Source of the DNA: Oopsacas minuta
Lineage: Eukaryota > Porifera > Hexactinellida > Lyssacinosida > Leucopsacidae
Direction of reading: 5' to 3'
DNA length: 64,000 nt
NCBI GenBank assembly: GCA_024704765.1
Contig: JAKMXF010000155.1
Coordinates: 62,001 to 126,000 of the forward strand
Of the stretch, positions 23,221 through 34,540 are shown one piece after another (positions within the stretch are counted from its first letter, which is position 1; every line of letters starts with the position of its first letter). The notes under the pieces are model-generated. The model saw only the letters and a program-made list of their open reading frames with translations. It was not told the origin of the DNA and ran no database searches. The translations under genes and the position numbers were made by a program.

Positions 23221-24299
23221 AGATGATTAATTGTATAAAATCAACTTAAAACTTTCCCACAAATTCTGAACACAGAATTTATAGTTACAAAGTATTTTCA
23301 TACCAAAATTCACAAAATTCATACAATATGTTCATTTTTGTAATACTAGTTTTGCATATTTTCATATCTCCGAGGAAACGTTAGGCAAGATTGGGCAACG
23401 GTCATAATATACTAGTATTTCAAGCGTAAGTTATCAACATAGGAATGTCTTTTTGAATGCAGAAGGTGGTGATGTAGTTTCATTACGCTGGTAATGTAGT
23501 CTCATTATACAAAAATTATGAAAAAATATAAGGAAAGTGAATAAGTGGGGGTGAATGGAATACTTGGGTTAGCAATATCTAAATAGATGTCCGTACATTC
23601 CATAATCCAGATGAGTTATATTCTTTGAGGTATTCTTGGCAAAAAATTTCAGATTAATCATATATCATAGAGAAATTGGAATGTACAAGAAGTCAAACCA
23701 TCCTGGGTCGTGAAGTTTCTTTAAGTTAATTGATATGGAATTTCCCATAAATAGAAATATTTAATCCGTTATAATAGCATAGATTTTCATTATTTCAAAG
23801 ATATATGAATGTTCGAAATGTAATGCAGTACATCCTCATAATCCGAACAGTGCTGTTCCAATTGCAATATATATCGTTCTGATTAGCGAAATGCATAGAA
23901 ACAATACTATAGGATATAGGCAGACATTTTCGAAAGTCGTGCAACGATGGAAATGCGGGCCAACATGTTAATAGAGTAATATGTAATTTCCACACTAGAA
24001 TTTGATGCAATTTATTATTTTTGAACATTTTCCAAAAGTTGTAAAACTTGTTGGACCTGTTCGGTGGAGCGAGGATTCAAATTACGAGGTTCAGTTTAGC
24101 GAAGGTCTGATGTATCTTATTCCTAATCGCTCCTTTTAGTTTTACACCAAACAGCATTAAAGATTAATTTCCAAAATTGACTATTAGCTTAAGTTTGATT
24201 GGATTTGATAGTATGTCAATAATTACTTCCTATCATAACATATTTACTTACAGCAATTGATCAAGGTAAAAATTGGATCTAACGCCAATATGAAGGTCC
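23221..24299. other. Intergenic, nothing recognised
   Basis: AT-rich. No supported feature. Confidence 0.4.
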
Positions 24300-24652
24300 A
24301 GTAATCCTAGGCATTTAATCGGGGCGCCTGCATTCGCACGGGTCTCAGGCACCTATATCCGGCCCTGCAAAGTAAGATGCATGCAAATGAGATGAATCAA
24401 CTCTCTTTTCCTGTATTGCCATTGTAATTGGAATCACTATCTTTCTATGGGAAATGCCATATGAGAAATTCTGTGAGAATGGGATGTGGATGTGAATAGA
24501 AATTCCGTTCACACGCCACGTGAAAACGTCAAAACTAACTCACATCTTCTTTCCTATGAGAAAAGATCATACATTTTTAATACTACAATTCCTGGTCCAC
24601 CCCTTCAGCATAATTGTTTGCCCCCTCCGCTCTCTCTGACGCCGCCCTGTGC
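24300..24652. repeat. Two solo hAT-type right ends
   Basis: Read on the minus strand, CAGGGCCGGATATAGGTGCC starts near 24366 and CAGGGCGGCGTCAGAGAGAG near 24652. Both begin with the CAGGG(C)GG-type hAT terminus. No matching left ends were found, so these are probably truncated non-autonomous elements. Confidence 0.4.
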
Positions 24653-24817
24653 ATAATTATTAGAGTAATTCGAAAGATTCTGGACTGATAATTTATGTAA
24701 TTTTATTAATAGCAATGTTTGCTGTTATTATAATTACGTTTAGTGCACCAGTATATACATGGTTTCCTTATCAACGGTTATGAACCTTTTTCACCCGCAG
24801 ACATGTTATGTTCCATT

Positions 24818-24909
24818 TCAAGTGGTCCGCGGGCCTACTGCTATTAACCATGTTTGGGACCAAGCCCGTATAGGCCTAGTGAGCCGCGGATCACAGTTTA
24901 TGGACCACT
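24818..24909. repeat. Palindromic hAT-like fragment
   Basis: AGTGGTCC near 24820 pairs with GGACCACT near 24902, and CCGCGGGCC pairs loosely with GGCCTAGTGAGCCGCGG inside. Ends of the CAGTGGTCC type occur in hAT elements. At about 90 bp it is either a tiny MITE or the fused ends of a deleted element; no target duplication was seen. Confidence 0.4.
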
Positions 24910-25272
24910 GCGCAATAGTATTAACATTTTCTCTGTGTCACCACGACGGGAAATCTAATTAGACCCACTATGTAAGTGATATATTCATATGTATTGATAT
25001 TTGTTGGGTGTCCTTCTCCTTTTGATATTCGGTTGGACGCCAAGTGCCACTATTTGGGACCAGTTAATCTTTAGTCTGGCCTCTAGCAAATAATTATGCA
25101 AAGAAGGAATCAAATATTCACATTATTTGAAAGAGAAATATACAAATTAATTCCAGCTCTCAATTACAGCTGGAAATCACTGCTAGTATAAGTGCTAATA
25201 AGAAGTACAAGTATGAAACTCTTTAGAAAATATTGTTTTAGATCAATTGATGATAGATAGCTTTCATTCATA
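24910..25272. other. Intergenic, nothing recognised
   Basis: AT-rich spacer to the left of the first DD34E Tc1 copy. Confidence 0.4.
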
Positions 25273-25274
25273 TA

Positions 25275-26651
25275 CAGTCTGTTTCAAAAGTATTGGCAGT
25301 AGTTCATATTTCATATTTCCTAAGCCTATTCAATTGTGTGATTGTATTATCTATTGATCTTTTCGATATTGCATACTTAGATAGTCATCATGAAGTTTAT
25401 CATTAATCATGATGGACTTTCTTAATGTTTACCTCGATTCAGATATTTGAAACGGGGAATTTTGAGGCATAAAATTTCCCACCGCCACAGCTGCCAATTT
25501 GATCTCATTTAATAAAACAAATTATATTATAGCCCTATTTGTAGCTAAATGTCGCAATTAGAACAGAGGAAGAAAATCAAAATATTTATTGATGCAGGTA
25601 TTACTTCAGCGAAGGAAATCTCTGCTAAAACAGGGATACCATTGAGGACAATTTTTCGTATAAAATCTATACTTCGTGAAGGTAAAAGCATAACACATAA
25701 AAGTGTTAGTGGGCGTCCCAAGGCTATCACATATTCACACAAACAATCAATTATACGAACGTTAAATTCTCATTCTAAGATCTCTATACGTTCTGTACGC
25801 GCGAATCTCTCTTCCAAGTACACCGATGCTCCATCAACTTCAACAGTCTACCGGGCAACTCGTGCTTGTGGATTTAACTTTAAACAACCTGTTATGGGAC
25901 CATTCATTACCCCATTAATAGCTAAAAACAGAGTTGAATGGTGTAAAGATCATGTGAATTATTGTTGGGAGAATGTATTCTTCACAGACGAATGTTCTAT
26001 TTGGTTAAATCGGAGAAGTGTTGGCATGTGGACTAGAGCAAAAGAAAATCCTATTCTGAAGGTTCAACGGCACACACCAAAATTACACGTTTGGGGAGGG
26101 ATTTCTTCCATGGGAACCACAATATTGAAGATATTTACTTCTAATTTTGTCTCCAAATTGTATATTGATACTCTGAATGAGTGTTTAATCAGAACAGCTG
26201 ATGTTTACTAACCTGAGGGATGGATTCTGCAGGAAGACAATTCCCCAATTCATAAATCTAAGCTCAGCAAAGAGTGGAAAGATAGTGAAAATATTCTAGT
26301 ATTGGATTGGCCTGCCTATTCTCCGGACTTAAATCCAATTGAAAACATCTGGGGAGTCCTAAAGCAGAGGTTGTCAAAGAGATCTCTCAATAACTTGGCT
26401 GATTTAGAAGTAGCTATAATTTACGAATGGGAGACTTTTATCCCCGATTTCCTGAAAAATTTTATATTATCTATGCCTAACCGTGTAAATATGTGCATAA
26501 ATTCGAGAGGGGAGAAGATTAATTACTGAAATTTTGTTTACAGATATATCTTACCCGTGGAATTTCGTAGTATCATTATCTATTTGCTATTTGTTCCAAT
26601 TTCTGAAATATTAATATTATAATTTACTGCCAATACTTTTGAAACAGACTG
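25275..26651 (+). mobile_element. Tc1 element (DD34E), copy 1, 1377 bp
   Basis: Both ends read CAGTCTGTTTCAAAAGTATT then GGCAGTA as inverted repeats, flanked by TA at 25273-25274 and 26652-26653. A nearly identical copy lies inverted at 41727-43102; I saw only a handful of differences in the stretches compared, so both arose recently from one source. Confidence 0.95.
25549..26529 (+). pseudogene. Tc1 DD34E transposase with one in-frame stop
   Basis: From an ATG, 220 codons run to a TAA at 26209-26211; the same frame then continues without a shift to a TGA at 26527-26529, giving 326 positions with one internal stop. The N-terminus holds the paired-like helix-turn-helix (DAGITSAKEISAKTGIPLRT, then SGRPKAITYSHKQ). 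Catalytic signatures are FFTDECSIW, LQEDNSPIHKSK and YSPDLNPIENIW, with exactly 34 residues between the second aspartate and the glutamate. The stop lies between the first and second catalytic acids, so the truncated product should be inactive unless the stop is read through. The other copy has the stop at the same place. Confidence 0.93.
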
Positions 26652-26653
26652 TA

Positions 26654-27492
26654 GCATGTGTCCTTGTAAGCTTGTTAGCAAAACAACTATAGGAGTGAAC
26701 AATGATAAATATATTTTTCTTTCCGTTATATTTATTCAAACTGACCTAAGAAATTGAGGGATTCAAACAGGTTGGGATCAGTTATATCAAAACTGAACCG
26801 CACTGGACTGGATTAGACCGGTGCTCAGTTTAGGAACTTCGCATCTCTGGTTCTACTCGGCTTTACTAAGGTTGTCATCTGGAGGCGTGTATTTGTTCGG
26901 GAATGCATACAATTCGTGACATGAGTTTTGAATGAACATCGCTGTGAGAACATTCAAGGGCGACGTGGCTAGTAGCTAATCTATAGTGAATAAAGGGAGT
27001 GAGCGTAGCTGGGTGTATAGACTACTAAAAATAAGGATTGGCAACTAGCCGAAACTTAGACATGCAAGAGGCCAGTTTGAGTATTGTTATCTTGTAAAAT
27101 AGTCCTTTCATAACTATAGATCATATCCAATAAGGTGATCAAGTATGGCGCATCCATTGAGACCATTTTTGAAGTTCTTAAGAATCTGGTTTTGTTGTTT
27201 AGACGCTATTTAATGATACCGGTGGCATAATTTATACTATTAATTATGTCATATACCTACACGTATAATTAGGTGTACAGTATCAAATATTTCAGATACA
27301 CTCTCCTAATACTGAAACGTTTATATCTTAATCAAACTGTTTGGCGCTTATGTTAGAGGTTAAAAACAATGTGGTACAAAAATCATTATCTATTTTTGTA
27401 AATTTAATACCCCATATTTTAACAAAAAAGGTGATCTACAAGGTACTCTTTGAAATAAAACATTTGTATGTGTTTATTGGCAAGGGAAACAT
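26654..27492. other. Intergenic, nothing recognised
   Basis: AT-rich spacer between the Tc1 copy and the MULE. Confidence 0.4.
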
Positions 27493-27531
27493 GAATAAGA
27501 CCGAATGGAATAAGACCGAATTTAATTCAAG
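27493..27531 (-). repeat. MULE left terminal motif repeat (two copies)
   Basis: Two copies of GAATAAGACCGAA about 15 bp apart. They match, in reverse, the right terminal array of the same element. Confidence 0.8.
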
Positions 27532-27685
27532 TCAATTAACAATTTTCTAAAGAATACCATATAGATATGTTTTCAATACTTCTTGAAGGTTTCTGGGGTA
27601 AATATATTAATAGTGATTATTCACAACTTTTTAATCCAACTGCATAATTAGCAATTCATACAAGTATCATTGGTATTTCTAAATA

Positions 27686-29320
27686 ATGACAAATTATAAA
27701 ATTTGGACGGTCATCGAAAAGGCTCGTTGCTCTATCAAAACGGAGCGAATGCTTACATTAAGGACAAAGATGTGAAAGGTGTGAGATATTTAAGATGCGT
27801 CAAATATAAGTATGGCTGTACTGCTAGGGCAAAAATTACTCTCGAAACTAATTATTTTTCACTACCAAATGAGCATGATAATCACGAATCTACAGAAAGA
27901 GAAATCGAGATAATGAAAGTTACATCTAAACTCAAACGCAAATCCGAATATTCACAAGGATCACTTCGGGAAATATTTGATGATGAAGTGAATCAATCTG
28001 AGGTTGGTGGTTTCATAAGCTTTGCACAATTAGAAAGCACGATGTATAAACGGAAAAGATTATGCACACCAGAAGTTCCATTAAATGCTCGAACTGCGAT
28101 GTCCTTAATGGAAGATCCTGGTGAAGAATTTAAGATGTATCATGCTTTCTCCATTGAAGAATTAGATGAAGTAGCGATTGCATTTATGAGCTCTAAATGG
28201 AAAAACGACTTGCATCCGGCAGACCAAACAGAATTGCAAGCAGATGCTACTTTTTATGTGGTTCCCAAGCAATTTTCATCAATTGTTGAATATATTCTTG
28301 CAGTACAAGTCTCACTCGTTGCCTGCGATTCATATTTTGATGGCAAAAAGACAGGTACGCTTTATGATAAAGTTGTAGCAAAAGTCATTGAAATTCTACC
28401 ATTTATTGCTTCTATCATTAAGACGGACTTTGAGAGTTCAATGTACAGTTCATTTGCGAAAGGTTTCCCTATGCAAGGGTCAGCGGCTGCTTATTTCACT
28501 ATGATAGAGCGCTATACAAAACTGGGATTCTCAAAAAAGGTTAATCAAATGCTTACATCTCAAACCTAGAATTTAGACAGTGGGTTGAACAGTTAATGTG
28601 TTTGCCACTACTTCCGTCAGATCTTATTGTTCCGATGTTTAGTTGCATAAAACAAGAAAAACCTTTGTTACCACGTTCTGAGAATGAAAACGTAATTAAG
28701 CTGTTAAAATATTATGAGCGATACTGGCTGGGTCAAGTTGGTCCTTCTAGACTATCCGTTTTCCATACAGAGAAACGTACCACAAACGATCTAGAGAGCT
28801 TTCATGCAAATTTGAAAAGAAATATAAATCCCATAACCCTAATTACTGGGATTTTATCAAAAACTTGAATAAAGTAATTCAAACAACCGAAAAAGACATC
28901 GAAATAATTGATAATCATGTTCCAATAAGGCGTAAGAAAAGGCCAGTAACTATTCAGAAGGAGAAATATATAGACGCGCTACAACAACAACTAATTAATG
29001 GTGATATTACTCCAAATAATTATTTGAAAACTATAACTCATCAATATAAAACCCAGTTTGCGAGATTTAAAGGGTTTATTGAATCAGTTGAAAATGTAGA
29101 TACAGAAAATAAAGAGGAAGATTTGATTCAAGATATGAGTACAGAACAAAACTCAAACACTTGTAGAATATGTTTAGTGAATGTACCAGATACACTAATT
29201 ATGCCCTGCCGTCATGCTCAAACTTGCTTCAGCTGTACAGAGAGGATTGTAAACTCTGATAATAACAACTGCCCTATTTGTAGAGAACCTATAGAAAACT
29301 TCATCAATATCTTTTTGTGA
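27686..29320 (+). pseudogene. MULE transposase with N-terminal FLYWCH finger and C-terminal RING finger
   Basis: A start at 27686 (MTNYKIWTVIEK) shifts frame near 27716 into GSLLYQNG. The FLYWCH finger follows: YLRCVKYKYGCTARAKI supplies two cysteines and NEHDNHE two histidines. LQADATFYVVPKQF at about 28230 and KTDFESSMYSSFAKGFP at about 28420 are the MULE catalytic aspartate regions. Frame shifts at about 28560 lead to EFRQWVEQLMCLPLLPSD, then RTTNDLESFHANLKR, and at about 28820 to NYWDFIKNLNKVIQ. The last 50 residues are a C3HC4 RING: CRICLVNVPDTLIMPC, RHAQTCFSC, NCPICREPIENF, similar to IAP and MDM2-type C-terminal RINGs. Three single-base shifts break an otherwise continuous protein of roughly 540 residues, so this copy is dead but young. 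MULE transposases cut and paste; the RING suggests E3 ubiquitin ligase activity, which is inference. Confidence 0.85.
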
Positions 29321-29414
29321 TCTCTCATTCTCTAACTTATGTGTTCACTCATTTCACTTTTCATATATTTATCTGTATTTTGCTACGACGCATTATCATT
29401 TATTCATCCAGTCT

Positions 29415-29540
29415 AGAATTAAATTCGGTCTTATTCCATTCGGTCTTATTCTATTCGGTCTTATTTCATTCTTGAATTAAATTCGGTCTTATTCCAGTAT
29501 TGGAAAAATATTTTTTTCACACTGTAAATTCGGTCTTATT
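29415..29540 (+). repeat. MULE right terminal motif array (five copies)
   Basis: Copies of ATTCGGTCTTATT start near 29423, 29438, 29453, 29481 and 29528. The first three are spaced 15 bp; the last two are displaced by AT-rich inserts. The array is the inverted partner of the left end and is longer than it. Confidence 0.85.
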
Positions 29541-29859
29541 CAGTCAACCCATTGACAACTTGATATTCCTTGAGTTTCTTCTTCACCTTTCCCACTGTGC
29601 TTGAATCACTTTTGTGTGTGGGAATTATGGCTTTATTATCACATATGCAGGGTGACACAAAAGTTCTGGAACAAATTTCAGCCTTATTATCTAATAGTAA
29701 ACCCTAATTCAAATCTTAGTTCTACTATGTATATCCAATTAACACACTATTATATTATAGCTCCTACTGTATTTAATCATTCAGTATCGTTATGTCTGGA
29801 GTATCAGAATTTCAACAAAAGCGCTCTGCTGTTATTCAATTACAAAGAGATTTCAAGTA

Positions 29860-31153
29860 GTTCGTAACCCTAGCTATTGCTATTATTGTTTAACCACATG
29901 TATTTACTATTTGCATCTAATTTATAGCTTAGATTTTGTCTATTGAGGACACTATACTTTGTGGAAATTGATCTAATATTTTTGAGATACACCCTTTTGA
30001 AGATAGGTTATATCAACTACAGAGGAATTTATGACTTCAAAATCTAATGAATTTCTACTGGAACAAAGAACGTACATCAAAATCCGTTCATTACTCGGCG
30101 ATACGCCGAGGAATATCAACAAAGATTTAGTACAGGTATATGGTGGGGAGGCTTGTTCGGAATCCACCGTTAAGAAGTGGAGTCTACGTTTTCGTGAAGG
30201 TAGGGTGTCGGTTGAAGATGACCCTCGGATGGGGCAACCTATAATTGCTACCACTGCAAACAATATTGCTCTTGTAGCTGAAATGTGTGACTCTGATCCC
30301 CGTATTACGATAGAGCAGTTAGCTACTAGCCTAACCTTGTTAACGGGAAGTGTTCATGCAATTCTGAACAAGCATCTTGGTATGTCCAAGGTTTGCTCAC
30401 GTTGGGTCCCACATTTGTTGAATCAGACTCAAAAGAAGACCCAGGTGAGGATTGCAAAAAAACTGCTTGGAAAGTATGATTAATGTGATGAGAGACGACT
30501 ATTTGAAATATGTACCGGTGATGAGACGTGGATAAGATATTCAGAGCCAACTGGCAAAGAACAGAACAAGGTATGGATTGTAAAAGGGAGTTCTCCCCCA
30601 GCACTACCAAGACCGGATCATTGGGCACCAAAGTAATGTACACCATATTTTCGATGCACATGGTCCAGTCTGCCAAATCTGTGCTCCCAAGGCGCAAACA
30701 GCTACCGGCACTTTTATGCAACAGTTGTTCTTCCGGAATTCGAAAAGCATTATATTAAACGTCGGCCAGCCACGGGTCTTAGAGGAATCAAAATTTTGCA
30801 TGATAATGCCAGACCGCACAAATTTAAGGAAGTCAAGGAAAAGATTGCTTCTATAGGTCTTGAGGAATTGGAACATCTACCCCATAGCCCTGACCTAGCA
30901 CCTTGCGACTTTTGGCTGTTCGATGGGCTCAAAAAGCACCTAGCAGGTACAGTTTTTGGAAACGGATGCAAATTGGAAGGACCATCCAACGGTACCTCAG
31001 AGACATACCACAAAAGAGTATAAGAAAACATTTTTAAGTGGATAGAGCGTTTAAAGCTTGTAGTTGAGCACAAGGGAGACTATTTTGAACATTAATAGTA
31101 GTATTTGAGGCTTATCTCACTTGTATAATACAAATATTCTAGGAGTTACGAAT
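29860..31153 (+). mobile_element. mariner element, 1.29 kb, nested
   Basis: Ends read GTTCGTAACCCTAG and, inward from the right, ATTCGTAACTCCTAG, flanked by TA at 29858-29859 and 31154-31155. It sits inside the coding region of the surrounding DD37D-like element, so it is the younger of the two. Confidence 0.75.
30031..31095 (+). pseudogene. mariner (DD34D) transposase, broken
   Basis: ATG at 30031 opens 150 codons with a mariner N-terminal domain (LGDTPRNINKDLVQVYGGEA, STVKKWSLRFREGRVSVEDD), then SRWVPHLLNQTQKKTQ. After a TAA at 30481 the frame continues with RRLFEICTGDETWIRY (first catalytic aspartate). A later frame gives LHDNARPHKFKEVKEK and HSPDLAPCDFWLFDGLKKHL, with exactly 34 residues between the second and third aspartates, so DD34D. 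The C-terminus FLKWIERLKL...HKGDYFEH ends with TAA at 31093-31095. Stops and shifts prevent a full product. Confidence 0.88.
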
Positions 31154-32362
31154 TAAATGAATACCTTTTGTATTTCTCAATGGTAAAAAGCAAAGCAGAT
31201 ACTAAGAACCCTTGGTCCAACCAAATACACACGAACTTTTATATCTCGAACAATAAAACGCTATGACGAGACGGGAAAGATCATGGATCGTCAACGATCA
31301 GGGCAACCACGCACGGTCAGGACGCCTGCTAACAAGAAGAAGATTCGGCAGATTTTGAATCGTCGACCGACAATGTCTACCCGGAAGGTCGCCGCAAAAG
31401 TCAGGATTGACAGAGAATCTGTTCGGTGAATAATTCATAAGGATTAGGGCATAAAATGTTTCAAACGAACAAGGGTAGAGTCTCTCAATCCCCAAACTAT
31501 TTCAAAGAGGATACAAGGATGCCGAAAACTGCAGGCCTGACTCAAAATTGTTAACTATGAATCAATTTTCTTTTCAGACGAAAATATTCTGTAAAGAGGA
31601 AAAGTACAACTCCAAAAATTGGTGTGTTTATTCCCTTACACGAAAGGATATCCCAGAGCAATTTCGGACGGTCCAGAAAACACAACACCCTAAAAGCATT
31701 GTGGTTTGGGCAGGAATCTCAGCAAAGGGAAAACCCCCTTAGTATTCATACCAGATGGATTAAAATTAATGGCGATTTGTACATGAACGAAATTTTAAAG
31801 AAATATGTTCTTTCTATCAGTTCAACCTTCATGAAAACACGCAATGGGTATTCCAACAGGATGGTGCACCAGCCCATACAGCGAAAGTATCACAAGATTG
31901 GTTGTCAACGAATTTACCAGGCTTTTTATCCGTATCGATTGCCCTCCTGTAAGTTCAGATCTAAACCCTTGCGACTATTATTTATGGGGGAGATTAGAGG
32001 AATTAGTGAATAATAGAGCATACGATAATATTTCAGCACTTAAACGGGCTTTGTCCAAAGTTTGGTCTGAATTAGACAAAGATGAAGTAGCTTGGGCCTG
32101 CAATTTGTTCCCAGACAGAGTGAGAAGTTGTCTGAAGGCCCGAGGGAATAGATTTGAAATGAACTAGCTTCAAACTTTATTGAAATTATGAAATTAGGTA
32201 TAGTTTATTACTCTTAGTCAGCCTTTAGAGTTGTTACTTCCCTTTTATGTATTCAATGAATATTTCAATTTTGTTGCAGAACTTTTGTGTCACCCTATAA
32301 AGTGTCTCGCGTTCATTGTGACCTCTCTACTAATTTCGCATATTGTTTTGATATATGAGAGA

Positions 32363-32862
32363 ATGCCTCACAAGTGTCCTGTAATCAATTGCCGTATTGG
32401 TTATATTTATGGACCCGCGAACCCAATGTTCTCATTCCCTCGCAATACTGACCTCCGAAAAAGAGGGTTTCAATTGATTAACCGTGAAGATTATTCTATT
32501 ACTTCATCGTCACGAATATATATCGATCACTTCGAATCCAAATACATTCTACACCATTCTTACAAAATTAGACTCAACATGTCAATATAGTCAACATGTC
32601 AAGAGTTCTTAAAGGGCTCTAAACTGGAAAGATTCCGAAAGACTTCTATTGTAGAAACAAACTTTTAATGCATTAATCACCACTAACAATTCCAATTTAG
32701 TACTTTGTCATGTGATTTGATCCAAGAAGGTTATATCTATGTGTTAACAGGCCGATTCCAAACTGATCCTTTGAAAGGCGTGTCTCACAATACAGAGAAA
32801 CGAGTGGTGGCCGTTTGCTCAGCAGTTTGGCTGAGGTTATTAGGTCTGAATCAATTTTATGT
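32363..32862 (+). pseudogene. THAP/P-element-type transposase, internally deleted relic
   Basis: From ATG at 32363, MPHKCPVINC gives the first two cysteines of a THAP zinc finger, followed by PMFSFPRNTDLRKRGFQLIN and RIYIDHFESKY. In an intact THAP domain the last motif is C-x2-H with a tryptophan before it; here tyrosine replaces that cysteine and the tryptophan is gone. About 120 bp later the frame reads YVLTGRFQTDPL, a signature I associate with THAP9/P-type transposases, and in a shifted frame VSQYRETSGGRLLSSLAEV. The several hundred catalytic residues normally between are missing, so this is an internally deleted copy. It starts 66 bp after the DD37D-like element, and its own termini were not found. 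Confidence 0.72.
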
Positions 32863-32929
32863 TATAAGATATTACTCAAACATACTATATATTTACCGAA
32901 TTACAACTCTCTCCAAATGATATTATCAA

Positions 32930-34540
32930 TCAGAAAATAACAGAGTTTCTGGCAAATATTCATACCAAATCACTTGGGCAGCTTGTAATATCAGATCATA
33001 CAAAGGATGCGTAGCTTGCATTTCCGATTATATTACTTATTCTCTTCTCAAACTCTCAAAATTTCAGGATTGCATTGATTTTCTCCCTAAGGATCCAATA
33101 ACATTATGCGAAAAATTTTGTGTGTGTATATATATTATGTGAATAAATTATGTCACAAAATATGAATATATTTCGCGGATAAGTTATGCGAATGTATTTC
33201 ATTTAATATGATGTGATATTGATGTAGGTAAAATGAAAGATCTGAAAAATTCAAAATGTTAACTATAGTAATTAGCTAATGCATTATGTTAGTTACAATA
33301 TTTTCACAAAAATTTCAGACCCCACGTATTTTACATGTGCAGCGGCATCAACACCTTGTCATTTTTTCGAGAAAGTTGCTTATTAGGATCCGAATCTCAA
33401 ATTCAGAAATTTCAAAAGATTCTTTATTCTACGTAACCTCCGCTAATCATATTTTTTATCAATTCCATTTCATGAAGTATGAAATTGATATAATTTTCCA
33501 AATATATTTTTCATAATTGGAGTTAAAGCGATTTCATAAAGTTAGATATGGATTCCTATTCGAGAATTACACATATAATTGAAGATATTATATTGAGAGA
33601 ATTATCGTTTATATTCTCTCCATCGTGTTTCTAATTGTTAGATCTAAATCCATAAATAGAACCAATAAATATTTGATAAGCTCGAATATCTAAAATCTAT
33701 AAGTGATATAAAAATTTTGATTTAATATTTAGGACCTATGGGCTCGATGTATCTAAGGGCCAATGTTTCACAAAGATTAAGAATATTTGCTACAATACTA
33801 ACACTTCGGCAACATTCGCTTAATAATGAAGTTTTGTGATCAAAATCATACATATCAACACATAGCTATTATTCGTGCAACCCTGATACGATTGTATCAA
33901 CTAAAATTATTATTTAAATTTAGTAATACTTGCCTAAAATGTAACATCTCAATATACCTAACTAGCAGAATTCGTGTATTTATATTATCTTACCACTTAA
34001 AACTTTGGGAAAAATAATAAATTGTTAGAAGTGATACTATTTGGTTAATCGAATATATTTTTCCCAGCAGGCAACTGAATATTGCGGCGGTAAACTAGCT
34101 AACCGGCTAACCAAATCCATCCCTGTTTGACGCTAGTCATTAAATATTTTAATGAATGAATCAATTTTCTTGCTGATACTTCACAAAATGATGAGATAAT
34201 AATAATTAACCGACTGCCCATGCTCAAGTGAATATCGTGTCTCGCTGAAAGAAGTTTATCATTAACAATTGCCTTGTTTTCAATCTACAACTCTCTTACA
34301 ATATCCTTATGCGTGTTCAATATCCTGCAATGTTGCAATATCTTTTGAGTTTAGTAATTACGCAAGAAATTGTGTATCCTCCATAAATAACTGAATGACC
34401 TCTGGGCTTCACATGTGGTTACAGGAAGACACTCATGTATTACACATAGGATAATATATTTGGCATCATTCACTTCAGTTCAACTTCTTCTGCAACATCC
34501 TTTTTTTAGTCAAGATCCTGCTCGGAACTCCTATTCGTCT
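32930..34540. other. Intergenic, nothing recognised
   Basis: AT-rich; a short TGTGTGTATATATATTATGT tract near 33120. No coding signal. Confidence 0.4.

Larger units (their letters stand above)
27493..29540 (+). mobile_element. Mutator-like element (MULE) with motif-array ends
   Basis: The left end at 27493-27531 (GAATAAGACCGAATGGAATA then AGACCGAATTTAATTCAAG) is the inverted match of 29415-29450. Each end is built from copies of the motif TTCGGTCTTATTC: two on the left and five on the right. The element encloses a FLYWCH-MULE-RING gene. A 9-11-bp target duplication could not be located, so outer limits are approximate. Confidence 0.75.
29792..32166 (+). pseudogene. Tc1/mariner transposase (DD37D-like), interrupted and frameshifted
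   Basis: The N-terminus MSGVSEFQQKRSAVIQLQRD begins at an ATG at 29792 and stops at the mariner boundary. It resumes after 31165 with ILRTLGPTKYTRTFISRTIK and SGQPRTVRTPANKKKIRQIL (helix-turn-helix), then IFFSDENI (first catalytic aspartate), FIPDGLKLM, and SSDLNPCDYYLWGRLEELVN (third acid as aspartate), ending SCLKARGNRFEMN before a TAG. Several frameshifts and stops occur. The SDLNPCDY motif and the DNA-binding region place it near the DD37D groups, though the exact spacing cannot be counted through the shifts. Confidence 0.78.
29648..32297 (+). mobile_element. Tc1/mariner DD37D-like element split by a mariner
   Basis: The left end reads CAGGGTGACACAAAAGTTCT then GGAACAAA and the right end, inward, TAGGGTGACACAAAAGTTCT then GCAACAAA. 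TA follows the right end; the left is preceded by TG, probably a mutated TA. Removing the mariner at 29860-31153 leaves about 1.35 kb with one broken transposase gene, a normal size. Confidence 0.85.

Noticed and set aside
24759-24962. 67-codon frame over a GC-richer patch
   Set aside because: The patch is a palindrome with hAT-like ends, which explains the composition without a gene.
27703-27705. TTG as the start of the MULE protein
   Set aside because: An animal gene would normally start at ATG. The in-context ATG at 27686 gives MTNYKIWTVIEK followed by a one-base shift into the FLYWCH finger.
28532-28565. A 30-bp GT...AG stretch as an intron in the MULE gene
   Set aside because: Too short for a normal intron, and removing it does not restore the frame that gives EFRQWVEQL; a single-base frameshift explains the data.
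27493-29540. MULE end repeats as a CRISPR array
   Set aside because: Repeats are 13-15 bp without unique spacers and are inverted at the two ends of a transposon in animal DNA.
30326-31073. Minus-strand open frames of 90-131 codons
   Set aside because: They are antisense to the mariner transposase, whose catalytic motifs read clearly on the plus strand.
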